NCBI RefSeq assembly: GCF_003473485.1
Contig: NC_053045.1
Span: 39,778,494 to 39,842,493 of the forward strand
Length of the DNA: 64,000 bases
DNA from: Medicago truncatula
Taxonomy: Eukaryota > Streptophyta > Magnoliopsida > Fabales > Fabaceae
Direction of reading: 5' to 3'
In this document: positions 34,485-45,465 of the stretch, piece by piece
Position numbering within the stretch: the stretch's first letter is position 1
Layout of the letters: each line of letters opens with the position of its first letter
Position numbers and translations under genes: made by a program
Notes under the pieces: generated by a model
What the model was told of the DNA's origin: nothing
Databases searched by the model: none
The model's input: the letters and a program-made list of their open reading frames with translations, nothing else

Positions 34485-34856
34485 GGATTAATAGTGTTTT
34501 ACCCTCTGTAATATAGGTCATTTTCGATTTTACCTCATGTAAAATATTTTTTTTTTGATTTCGCCCTTGTAATTTGAAGATTTCTGGTTTTAGACCTTCA
34601 TGAACTTTGACTGTACAAAATTGAAGATATGGTAGGGGGCAAACAGAAATTTGCTCAAATTAACAGGGGAAACCGAAATTTGCCCAAATTACAAGGGGGT
34701 TAACCTAAATTTGCTCAAATTACAGGGGATGAAATTTTCCGCTAAGGTCCAAAACCAAAAATTTTTCAAATTACAAGGATGAAATTCAAAAAAATATTTT
34801 ACAAAAGGGAAAACCGGAAATGACATATATTACAGGGGGTAAAGCACTATTAACCC
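34485..34856. mobile_element. Nested Mutator-type MITE, 372 bp, 9-bp TSD
   Basis: TTTAATTTA at 34476-34484 and 34857-34865. Ends GGATTAATAGTG and CACTATTAACCC are inverted. The empty site in copy 2 reads ATTTAATTTAATATATGC. Related arms (GTAATATAGGTTATTTTCGG) occur at 58535-58762. Confidence 0.93.
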
Positions 34857-35173
34857 TTTAATTTAATACTTGCAAATATAACTCGTTTTTCTCTTGGTCT
34901 CTGTTGTTTTATTTTAGTCCTGACAAAATTTGTTCGTACAAGAGTTGATCCATTTAATAAGTTGTAATATTTATTTAAATCCTTTATTTCACTCGTATCG
35001 AATGGACTGAAATAAAATATTCTATGTATTACAAGGACCAATTCCAATATAATTAAATTTTATGAGGATTAAAACACAACAACAAAGACTAAAAGCAAAA
35101 AATGCTTTTACAAGGGTTGAAATGAGAAGAAAAAAAAACAGTATATTTGAAAGGACCAAATGTATATTTAAAC

Positions 35174-35487
35174 GGCAAAATTACATTTTTAGTCCTTAAT
35201 TTTATTTTAAGTAACAGTTTATTCTTTTATCTTTTTTTCATTTCAATTTTGTTCTTTTGATCCATTTACATATGAATTTTTAAGATTAAAATTCATGATT
35301 TTATTTTCCTATGGTCTTTCAGTCTTCAAATCTATGATCCTTGTCTATGTTTGCATAATAATATTTAATTTGAAGCTTGAAAATGTATATGAAAATGGAC
35401 AAAAAGGACTAAATTGAAATGAAAAAAAGATAAAGAACCAAACTGTTACCTGAAATTAAGTTAAGGAACTAAAAGTGTAATTTTGCC
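35174..35487. mobile_element. Nested MITE, 314 bp, 9-10-bp TSD
   Basis: ATATTTAAAC at 35164-35173 and 35488-35497. Perfect terminal repeats GGCAAAATTACA and TGTAATTTTGCC. Absent from copy 2, where GTATTTAAACC is uninterrupted. Confidence 0.92.
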
Positions 35488-36650
35488 ATATTTAAACCTT
35501 AAATTTATTATTGACTCACTTTCATGGGTGTAATTAGAGGAGAAATCTATGATTGTTGAAGCTTAAGGTATTGTGCAATTAATGGTTTGTTTTATTAATG
35601 CTTTTTGAATTGTGATATATTTTTGATTTGCCAATAATCATGCTACGTTTAATCTCTTAGCATTTGCATCACTATCTCCCTGTTGGGACGAAACTAGGAA
35701 TTAAGTTTAGGGGAAACCGAGTTGAATGTATAATCTGTTAAAGAAAAGATAAATTTTCAAATGTACAATGTATACTGGAAATGCAAGAAATAATAAGATA
35801 TATTCAAATTTAAAATATAACCAAAATCGTGTGCAGTATATTGATTGTTGGTAGTGATGACCGAGAATGTGCAAACAAAATTGCAGAGTGAGTCGAAATT
35901 TCTAAGTGATATTGCAATGAAAATTCTAAATTAGAATTCTAGTCAGGGGTTATAGCTCTTTCGTAAATTGCAAACTAAACCACCACTTTATTATTCTCTT
36001 TTAAGGATTTGAGTTAAATATTAGTGCAATTAAACTTAGAAACTTAATCTTTAAGGTCCAATATATATTGAGAGAAAAAATTCATTATGCAACATCAAGT
36101 TCACAAAAATAAATACAGAGACAAAAAAAATACTAATAATACTTTACTAGTATAAAAATATTTAAAAAAATGTTTGAGGGACTGTGGCCTCTACCTGTCT
36201 TCTTATTCTCTCGTCCCTATCTCCACGAATATATGCACTTCATATATCAAACGGAGGAAAGAGATCTACAACACATGTTTCCTTCCTGTAGCTCGAACCT
36301 TCATTATTTTGGGATAATCTTAGGTCATATGCAACTGATAATGTTAACAGGTATCATGTTATCAAGCCCAATGTGCAAGCATTAGTATTTTATTTGATGA
36401 TTGGTATTTTTATTTTTTATATTCGTTAAACATTAAATGACTGCATATCATAAATTTTCAGAATCCATATGATAGATTTGCTTTTGTTGTAAGTACAATT
36501 GAACTTAGTGGAGTTTCCTCATGATAGCATTCAAGGCTTGGGAAGTTTTTTCCCGAGTTTCCAATTTTCATCGATATATATATAATATGTGTATTTCTGG
36601 CATATATAAGCTTAATCTGTCTAAAAATTTGCAAATCTTCATCTATCCTT

Positions 36651-37836
36651 ACTCTATCTTATTTCTTGAACTCGAACAATACAATTGCGGTGATTCCTTA
36701 AAATGAGTCATAGCCCTAAATTCATACTTATATTCGATTAAAAGAATCTAATTTAGAAACCAAACAATTTACTACTATCTTGTTTGGATGCAATTAGGGT
36801 TGTCAAACCTAATATTCTCCATCTAAGATATGGTATAAAAACAGACATATACAAATTAAATCAGACACTTGAATCGTAAACTGAATATACAAAATTTATT
36901 AGTTGAATCCAAAAAATAATAAGGGGTTTATCGTGGAACCTTAATCAAAGAGGTTTAGTTGCACATGACAACCAATATCATTACAAAACAATAGAAAGAC
37001 ATACCCTGATGAGAACAAGAGGAGGATGAAAATCCTCTGATGTTTGACCCCTGCCTTGTACATCTAGTTTTCTGAATGAATAAAAGAGTGTGCAAGGGTC
37101 TCTACTTATAAGTGCATCATTACTTAGGGGTTAAGAGAAGAAAACTGCGCTTTTTCCACCAATCCATCTTGAAAAATTAGCAAACAGCACATCCTGACCG
37201 CAAGGCATGCGCAGGGCGCATGGAATGAGGCGCATAGGCACATGAGGCATTAGCCAGGGCTGCCTCATGCAGAGAGGTGCACAAGCTATTAGCTCCTATG
37301 TGAATTTTGCAGTTTTCGTCCTTTTTTCACGCGTTCTTCCGTCTTGAAATGCCTTGGAACTTGAAATAAATTTTCTTCACTTTGTATTGTCTTCAAATAC
37401 CTTCTAAGAACCATTGATCTTCAATATTCATATCCTCGATCCTTCACCTGGTGTCTTGTTTTGCTGATTTACATGATTTCTCACTAAAAAGACTCAAAAC
37501 ACCTATGCAGTTGCATGATTTAGGATAAAATGAAAACAGTGCAAAATGTTCCTCAAACAATTGACAACTTCTCTAAATAACCTTTTATTTTTCTTCAAAT
37601 GCAAAAAAAATAACTAAAAACATAGCCAAAAATATTATACGACATTTCATCATCAACAACATAGTTCAAGGTTTGGTCTACATGCCACATGATAATAACA
37701 GTACATAATAAAGAATATACCAAAACAATACACCAGTAACAATACATAATAAAGAACATATCGAAACCACTTAGACTTAGTTTGGAAGGAAGGGGAGGGA
37801 AAGAGAGAGCTTTGGGGGTGTGGAAAATATGGGGGA
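36651..37836. other. Intergenic with LTR-like stretch
   Basis: No gene. Around 37010-37520 the minus strand has a TATA-like ACTTATAAGTAGAGACCC and a GC-rich stretch (GCATGCGCAGGGCGCATGG on the plus strand), which look like part of an LTR. No target duplication or second end was found. 37660-37770 repeats sequence found at 46614-46712. Confidence 0.4.
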
Positions 37837-38106
37837 AATCTAAAGTTGAACGATTATATAAGATTGGTCCTAAGTAATTCATATCCAAGAGATAAATAAG
37901 GGAACAATTCCTTTGTAAGGTTCATCATTTCTTGTTCTTGTTCACCATCATTATTTGTTATTGTAGAATCGTTAAATTTAAGTGTTGGATAGTCTTACTA
38001 AAAAAAAAGGGTGTTGAATAGTCCTCTTTTTGCTGCAACGTTTTTCCCATGTGCTTCTATTTTATAGATCAAAAAGAAGGTGATTATAGATCCTGCACAA
38101 ATAAAA
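37837..38106 (-). pseudogene. NAC exon-3 remnant
   Basis: The minus strand reads MDMNYLGPILYNRSTLDF and, across frame breaks, sequence matching the C-terminal exon of the intact NAC gene at 49375-50703 (there [17 protein letters not shown]). Nucleotide similarity runs through TTTTTGCTGCAACGTTTTTCCCATGTGCTT and beyond. The NAC domain exons are gone. Flanked by a 25-bp perfect inverted repeat at 37852-37876 and 38112-38136. Confidence 0.85.
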
Positions 38107-38240
38107 TCACCTACTTAGGACCAATCTTATATAATCTAACATAGGCGATTAAAGCTATTTAATGTAAAATTATCAAATTTTTATAATTTTTTTTAAGAGA
38201 TTAGTAAAATTATTTAAGATCAAAATTGTATATTGATATA

Positions 38241-38385
38241 CTCATTCCGTTTCAAAATATAAGCAAAATTCACTTTTTAGATTCATTCATTTAATGATGT
38301 ATGTGGTTCATAATATAGACCACATACGTCATTAAATGAATGAACTTAAAAAGTGAATTTTGGTTATATTTTGAAACGGAGGGAG
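38241..38385. mobile_element. Stowaway MITE, 145 bp
   Basis: Near-perfect hairpin: CTCATTCCGTTTCAAAATAT and ATATTTTGAAACGGAGGGAG, flanked by TA. Confidence 0.88.
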
Positions 38386-38596
38386 TATGTGACAAGATCA
38401 ACTGTGTCACCTAATATGAAACGGAGTGACTATAATGGTATATTGTTACCTGTAACATATTTTTTGTTTTCATGATTATGCATTTAGTATTAGGAAATGA
38501 TAAAATGTATTTAAGAGAGGAATATATTGGAAAACAACACATGTAATTGATGTAATATCTTGGTAAACGGTAAACTCTATTAAAAAGAAAACAGTG

Positions 38597-40232
38597 TAAT
38601 GTTAACTTGTGCCCTTAAGTAAGTTTTTTTTTTTAAGTATTGTGCCCTTAAGTAAGTTAATAAATCAAATATGAAATAATTTAAGAAACGTGTGCATTAA
38701 ATTTAATCTTTAACTTTTCAATGATTTAAATGCACAAACTTTAAAAGAATATTTTTTCTTTTTGAGTTTCTTAACATGTGCCTTTAGGACACAAGTTAAC
38801 ATTACCCAAAAATATAATATGAAAGTAATACATGCAATTAATGCATTGCGTTGGAAAATGATAAACTATGCTCTATCAAATCATAGATATAAGAGAAGAT
38901 TTTTTTTCTTTCTAGATTCATTGAATAATTGTCCAATGAAGTATTTAACGGAAGATTATAGGGAAGTAGCATACATGATTAATAAAAGGGTACTGCTAAC
39001 CAGTGCCCTCAGGGTATTGATTAAGGAATTTACATATAAAAATTTTATTTTGGAAATATAAGATGTTACTTTTGATCAAGTAATGATTACACAAATTTTT
39101 CATGATTTTTTTTTTTTGGAAAATGTTAACAAATGCCCAAGGGCATTGTTTAAGCATCTAAAATAGCAACTTTTGCATTGGAAATTGTCCGGTTATAATT
39201 TTAACAAGTGTTTGACTTATATTTTCAAGACATAATTTCTTTTTATGGATTCCTTAAACAATACTCTTAGGACACTTGTTAACAAGATCTTTTTTTTATT
39301 TTTATTTTTTATTTAACCAATATCTTTGGGACACTGGTTAGCATTCTCCTTAATAAAATGCATTGACAATTGAAAATTGTATTTATGAGAAGGTTACAGG
39401 AAGTAGCATACATAACTAGCGCATTGCATTGGTAAATGGTAAACTCTATATAGGAAAGGAAATCACACAATTTTTGAAATTTAGTGGGATTATGCTTAGC
39501 TTTCCATCTGCCAAACAAATTATTGCAAAGCAAGGTAAAATTAGATGTAACGATAAAAAAATACTATCTCCGTTCCTTTTTAATTGTTATTTTTTGAAAT
39601 TTTACACAAACTAAGATAATCAATAATTGTTACTACTTTTGATGCAAAAAATTATACTTTTACTATAATGACCTTATTCATTTAACATATCATTTCATAT
39701 ATTTCTTTCTCCGCAATAAATAAATAAGGATAATATTGGTAAAACAACATTTAATGTTGCATTGAACTTTGAAAGTGACAGTTAAATAGGAACAAAAATT
39801 TTCTCCAAAAGAGACACTTAAAAAGGAACGGAGGGAGTAGATGGTGGATCCTACCACTAAGTGGGTCCCACCATCATTAATTATTTTTTACTTTTTCTAA
39901 AATTTTGTGTGTCTATATCTCTCCAAATGGTAGAAATAGAGAAGGATATAAATTGAGAGGATTTTGACTCGTAAAGTTAAGGTATATGGTTGTACATTAT
40001 TCAACTTTTAGAAATAAGAGATACGAGATATTTATATCATTGTAGTTTGTTTTTTGTGAAATGTTAACCGATGCTCCCGGAACACTGGTTAAGGAAGCAA
40101 ATATAGAAACTTTTGCATTGAAAATTGTCTAATCAATGCTTCAAGAGTCAAAAAAGTGTCATTTTTAATTTAATTTTTCATTTTTTTAAATACCTTAACC
40201 GATGCCCCCGGAGGCACCGGTTAACACAACCT
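38597..40232. mobile_element. Cluster of GTTAAC-ended MITEs, partly nested
   Basis: At least four units share ends of the type GTTAACNNGTGCCC...GGGCACNNGTTAAC: about 38597-38808; 38984-39352; 39115-39290, which lies inside the previous one; and 40056-40232. A related intact copy is at 48609-48783. Frames inside are shadows. Confidence 0.7.
39564..39837. mobile_element. Stowaway-type MITE
   Basis: CTATCTCCGTTCCTTTTTAA on the left and TTAAAAAGGAACGGAGGGAG on the right, flanked by TA. Confidence 0.85.
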
Positions 40233-40285
40233 TTGTTTTTTTTTTTAACGGTCCTTTCATTTAGAAAACTTATACCAATGCGGTA

Positions 40286-40570
40286 TTCCCTCCGTCCAAC
40301 AATAATTGAGTCATTTGAAAAAAAAAATCCCAAAATAACCGAGTCATTTCACTTTTCAATACGATATTAATTATTTTTTTCCCTTTATAACTCTAATTAA
40401 TACTACTTTCACAACTTCTAATATATTCCACTTTGCATCTATGATAGTGAAGAGTGCATCAATACTTAACAAGAGAAATTAAAACCATTTTTCTCCATCC
40501 TTCATTGATACATTTGTTTTAATATGTGTGAAATGAAAAAATAGCTCAACTAATTTGGAACGGAGGGAGA
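40286..40570. mobile_element. Stowaway-type MITE
   Basis: TCCCTCCGTCCAACAATAAT on the left, ATTTGGAACGGAGGGAGA on the right, inverted relation. Borders approximate. Confidence 0.7.
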
Positions 40571-41318
40571 AGTTTTCTAGCCCAAATTAAACAAAGGACC
40601 ACATTGAAATAAAAAAAAAATCAATTGAAGTTTTTAAAAGATTAAGCATCAATTCACAAAACTAAAGAAACAAGGCAAAGAAAAAAAAAGTAATCTTAAC
40701 AAAACCATATAAATTTTTGTTAATTTTTTTTTCCCTATAAATACTTTAAATTTTGTTTTTAGTTCCTCTAAAAATTTTCTTCAAACAAATATTTTGTCCA
40801 TGCTCTTAAGTCCTATAAAAATTTGATATATTTATAGAGACATAAAAAAATCATTAAGTCCTAAATTATATTACCTTCAATGAATATTTTTTTTAAAGAG
40901 GCTAAAATGAAATATATTATCAAATCAAAGTGTCTTTCCTAATACAAAGTGTACTAAGGAAAAGATAACAAAGTTAAACAATATTATTCACGAGAAGAAC
41001 CTGTACAAGATATAAAAATACCTTCAATGAATATTAAAATCATTTTAATGATATAAAATCTAGTCAACATAATTATTATAACAATAGTAATTGTAGTCTA
41101 ATAAATTAGTCTCTTTTTTTTTGGTACAAATAAATTAGTCTCTCTATCTCTAATTATATGGTGTAACTATTTACAAAAAAATGTTTGTTCCTAAATATAA
41201 GATCATATACAGATTTCTAGAGGCACTCATTACCCTTTTTCCAACTAATACCACTTTTTTTTTTTAAACATCCAACTATACCACTTATTAATACTAAGGA
41301 TTGTCTTAGAATATGGAA

Positions 41319-41731
41319 TTTTTTTTTTAACAAACAAAAATGGAATTATATTAACCACCAAAAGCAACTCTTCTAGCACAAGGTGTGCCACAAGAACTAC
41401 TTTACAAATACAGAGTTATACAACCAACCAAAACAAACCATTACGCGATGCCCAAGCATTGTAAGGGACTTGAACACCAACTATCTGAACCAAACTTAAA
41501 GACCACCTTTTTGGCTTTCAACCAGGCTAAAGACATATATTTAACTTTATCTAATAACCTGGGAATAGAAGTTACAACATTATTGAAAACCCTGTTATTA
41601 CGTTCGTTTCATAAAACCCAAACGCATACGAGCCAAATAAGCTGAAGAAAGTCTCTAGTAGCTTTACCTCCACCTGTCAAGTTCACAAACTGAATAAAAT
41701 GATCCAGAAGAACATTGGTGTCAACACCTAT
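41319..41731 (-). mobile_element. 5'-truncated LINE with TSD
   Basis: AATATGGAA flanks it (41310-41318 and 41732-41740), and a poly(T) run at the left is the poly(A) tail on the minus strand. The coding remnant reads HFIQFVNLTGGGKATRDF, LQLIWLVCVWVL, then NERNNRVFNNVVTSIPRLLD and SPLQCLGIA: the zinc-binding C-terminus of a plant L1-type RT, with one in-frame stop (usual Trp). The insertion is absent from copy 1. Confidence 0.88.
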
Positions 41732-42703
41732 AATATGGAAAATTAACGTTGAATTATACATAGAATACAATTTAGCAATCTACCAACTTTTTGAACAAAT
41801 TTATTAATCTAACAGTTTTTCTTAGATTTTTGTAAAATACTCTTATATTAAAGGAAGGAGCGTGTAATAATTTACACGAAATTTTTGGTTTATTAAATAA
41901 ATAATGTATATGGTCTATATTAAACATCATTTATTAAATGAATCTAAAAAATAAATTTTTATTTATAATAATGACCGAATGGTGTATATGATACTCCAAA
42001 AGTTAGCGTTGGAATTTATTTTTTAATCATAGTATTTAAAAAAGCTACACTATTTAAGTTTTTTTATTTCTTTAAAAAAGTTTTTTTATTGCTGATTTAT
42101 TCTTCTTTTTGACTCATTATTTTTTTACCAAAATTATTTTTTTTAAAAGATATTTTTTCCATAATTATTATTCGTTTTAGAATTTATTAGTGTTCTTTTT
42201 GGTCAAACTATGACATATTATTATTATGACTAGTATTTATATTTTCTTTTCCGAAAAGTAAGTTCAATTGGAAACTTACTTTTAATAAACTTTTATATTA
42301 ACTTAGTTTACACAATATATACACGTCGAAAAAAGTTAAAGTTCTATTCAATATATTAAATATACGTTTTCTTTGACCCAACATAAATTAAAATTATTCA
42401 AAATTACTTTTCTTTTGACCTGCACTATAATATAATATAGTTCTAAAATTTAAGATTTATTTTTTAATTAATATTTCAATTAGTTATATTTTATAGTATT
42501 GGGTTTGACATGTAAAAATGTATAAAATTTAACGATATAAGGACTATAGGACCAATTTTATTTATGCATTCTACCATATTTCACTCTACAAACATATGTT
42601 CCATTATTTTCCCTTTCCATATCTCTCTCATTCTCTTAATTAGGTTTTTCTCCTCTTTCCCCTTTTTTGACCCTTCCTCCACTAGATCAACATTCCTTTC
42701 AAT

Positions 42704-43795
42704 ATGCTTGAAAAAAAGATAGAAACCCCAGAGAATTTCTGGCATTCATGTCCTCAGAGAGCATGGATGGAATTTTTAATTCAAGTAATGTCTCTTTCTA
42801 GATTTTCTATTGTAGTGTTTGATATTGTGACAATTTGCCTAGTATCTATCGTGATTCTTTTTGGACTGATATGCATTGCTGCCTCATTCTACTATCTCCA
42901 TCGTATTCATAATCAAGGTTTTGTCCATCTCAATTTTTTTAGCGGTCCTTGGATTATTAGAATCGCTTTTATCCTGTTTGTAATTTGGTGGAGTCTGGGT
43001 GAGATTATTCGATTAACTTTGTTGAGACATGCCCTTCACTTAAATTTATGGAGCGAAATTGTTTGCAAATGTTACATTGTATGGAACATGGGATTTGTAG
43101 AACCTTGTCTCTTCCTCACAATTGTGTTTCTCCTCCGCGCACCTTTGCAGAGATTGGAGATTGGAATTATGAGCATAAAATGGAATATGATAACATTTGG
43201 GTATATTATCCTTTATTGCCTTCCACCGTTAATTGTTCAGGTTTTTGTTGTTTTTGTGGGACCTCAATTAGAAGAAAATAATGGTCTTGGGAAGAAGCTT
43301 CCTCATTATTTTACAAGTACAATCAGCTCATCTTCAAGGGAAAGGGAGAATGATGATATCACCATTTGTACTTACCCTTTGCTTAGTACGGCCCTCCTTG
43401 GCCTTTTTGCCATGATCCTGACTTCCTACCTTTCTTGGCTTGGTAGTCGGATTTTGAAGTTAGTCATCAACAAAGGTTTGCGAAAAAGGGTTTACACATT
43501 GCTATTCCCTGTTTTGTGTTTCCTTCCGTTACGAGTTCTTTTTCTTGGTTTATCTGTTTTATCTAGACCTGAGCATTTTATGTTTGAAGCCTTTGTTTTC
43601 TTGGCTTTTCTTGCACTTGTACATTGTTTTGGGTTGTGCATGTGGACACTTGTGTATCGTCCAATTGTAGATTGTTTAGCATTGGTAAATCTACAAGACT
43701 CGGAAGCTAGGACTAGGAGGTCTAATGATGATAGTGTCGAGGAAGATAGTTTCGCGGAAAGTGTTCGATCTACTCCTTATAGGGATTTCAATTAA
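42704..43795 (+). CDS. Plant seven-segment membrane protein of unknown function, copy 2
   Basis: Tandem paralogue of 32814-33902 with 363 residues in one exon. By hand alignment about 84% of residues are identical. There is one added residue (LHLNLWSE against LHLKWSE), and changes concentrate in the N-terminus, the loop after segment 4 (residues 189-212) and the acidic tail (SVEEDSFAESVRSTP). All seven hydrophobic segments and the GPWIIRIAFILFVIWWSLGE stretch are intact, so both copies look functional. The leader and upstream 100 bp match copy 1, but sequence farther upstream differs by several transposons, so expression may differ. Function unknown. Confidence 0.85.
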   Translation: MLEKKIETPENFWHSCPQRAWMEFLIQVMSLSRFSIVVFDIVTICLVSIVILFGLICIAASFYYLHRIHNQGFVHLNFFSGPWIIRIAFILFVIWWSLGEIIRLTLLRHALHLNLWSEIVCKCYIVWNMGFVEPCLFLTIVFLLRAPLQRLEIGIMSIKWNMITFGYIILYCLPPLIVQVFVVFVGPQLEENNGLGKKLPHYFTSTISSSSRERENDDITICTYPLLSTALLGLFAMILTSYLSWLGSRILKLVINKGLRKRVYTLLFPVLCFLPLRVLFLGLSVLSRPEHFMFEAFVFLAFLALVHCFGLCMWTLVYRPIVDCLALVNLQDSEARTRRSNDDSVEEDSFAESVRSTPYRDFN

Positions 43796-44361
43796 TCAAT
43801 AAAGTGTGGATCAATTTCATTTCAGACATTAGAAAAGTGTGTTGCTTCTGCTGGAAAATTTGTAGAATTAAGACTTTCTTGTACCGCAGTCTCTTCCTAG
43901 GTTGGCTCATCCAATCCCCAAGTTATTGAGCCATAGCAGCTAGGTTGGAAATGGAAAAACTGATTGTTAAGGGTTTAACTTCCGTTAGATTTTTTTTCTT
44001 CTTTGGGTTCTATTTGCTAATCCTAGGTATATGATATTTTTGCCCTTGAACTTATTACCTCTTTTTTATATGTGCTTATTTTGATATCTTTTTTGCTACC
44101 AAATTGCATCTTTGTACTTTTAAATATTAGAACACTCTTATTCAAGATTAAAAAAAATGTGACTTCAACATAGAAATGATAGGATGCATGCTTAAAATAT
44201 TTTATAAAAATCAATATACGTAAATGTTCCTAATAAACATTCAAAGTCATGGATTATCTAAAACATCAATTGGAATGATGATCCATTTCTAAGTTTTACG
44301 GTAGGCATTCTTGCACTTCAGCAGTTTTTTCTTTCTAGCATTTAAAAGATCCTTAAATTTA

Positions 44362-44923
44362 GGTTTAATTACGAATTCAGATTTTACAAATATTTTATTT
44401 TGTTTTTAGACCCTGTAATTTTTTTATTTAATTTAATATATGCAAATGTATCTCGTTTTTCTCTTGGTCTCTGTTGTTTTATTTTAGTCCTTGTAAAATA
44501 TGTTGGTTCAAGAGTTGATCCATGTTTTTAAAGGGTTGATCCATGTTATAAAATATAATTTAAGTCTTTTATCTCACCCATATCGAATGGATTAGAATCG
44601 AATATTCCATATATTACAGAGATCAATTCCAACATAATTAAATTTTGCGGGGATTAAAACACAACAAGGACTAAACACAAAATCCCTCAAAAAATAAAAG
44701 GACTATACAGAAAAAAAATGTTTTTACACGGTATGAAACAAGAAAACACTAGTCCCTCCGGTACTAAATATAAGAGAAAAATCTTCTCATTAAATTATTA
44801 ATGCATCTTGACTATATTATAAACTAAATACATTATTAATTCAATAAATCTAAAAATAAAATCTTCTCCTATATTTAGAATCGGAGGGAGTATATTTGAA
44901 AGGACCGAATACGTATTTAAACC
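44362..44923. mobile_element. Mutator-type element in 3' flank, copy 2
   Basis: TTAAATTTA at 44353-44361 and 44924-44932. Orthologous to 34410-35498. Contains one nested Stowaway. Confidence 0.85.
44752..44890. mobile_element. Stowaway MITE specific to copy 2
   Basis: GTCCCTCCGGTACTAAATAT and ATATTTAGAATCGGAGGGAG, TA flanks. Copy 1 reads AACAGTATATTTG without the insert. Confidence 0.85.
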
Positions 44924-45465
44924 TTAAATTTATTATAGTCTCCCTTTCATGGGTGTAATTAATCAGCTAATTACTTTTTTAGTTAACACTCTTTCAATTG
45001 TGATATATTTTAGATTTACCAATAATCATGCTACATTTAATCTCTTAGAAATTGGATCACTGTCTCCATCAATATATGAACTTCATATATCAAAAGGGGG
45101 AAATAAATTTACAACACATGTTTGCTTCATGTAGCTCGAACCACCATTAATTTAGGATAATCTTAGGTCATATGCAACTGATAATGTTAATGGGTATCAT
45201 GTTATCGAGCCAAATGTACAAGCATTAGTATTTTGTTTGATGATTGATATTTTTATTTATATTTGTAAAACATTAAATGACTGCATATCATAAAGTTTTA
45301 AGAATCTATATGATAGATTTGGTTTTTGTTACAAGTACAATTGAACTTAGTGGAGTTTCCTCATGATAGCATTCAGGTTTTGGGAAGTTTTTTTCCCGAG
45401 TTTTCAATTTTCATCGACATAATATTTTTATATTTTGGCATCTAAGCTTAATCTTTGTCTAATAT

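Larger units (their letters stand above)
34410..35498. mobile_element. Mutator-type element in 3' flank, copy 1, with two nested inserts
   Basis: Ends GGTTTAAATATGCATTTGG and CCAAATGTATATTTAAAC (the latter split by an insert) with a 9-bp duplication TTAAATTTA at 34401-34409 and 35499-35507. The orthologous element in copy 2 is 44362-44923, so this insertion predates the duplication. Confidence 0.85.
29840..36650 (+). repeat. Segmental duplication, copy 1
   Basis: Colinear with 41080-45465: shared start (AATAGTAATTGTAGTCTAAT), shared upstream blocks, the membrane protein gene, its 3' flank (GTAGGCATTCTT) and the distal block (TGATAGCATTCA, TTTTCATCGA). Copy 1 is longer because of insertions absent from copy 2. 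Confidence 0.9.
41080..45465 (+). repeat. Segmental duplication, copy 2
   Basis: Partner of 29840-36650. It lacks the two SINEs, the Stowaway at 30660, the 1.3-kb block and the two nested MITEs of copy 1. It has its own LINE fragment and its own Stowaway insertion. Confidence 0.9.

Noticed and set aside
36170..36385. 71-codon plus frame downstream of the membrane gene
   Set aside because: The matching stretch in duplication copy 2 (about 45060-45230) does not keep the frame, so it is not under coding constraint.
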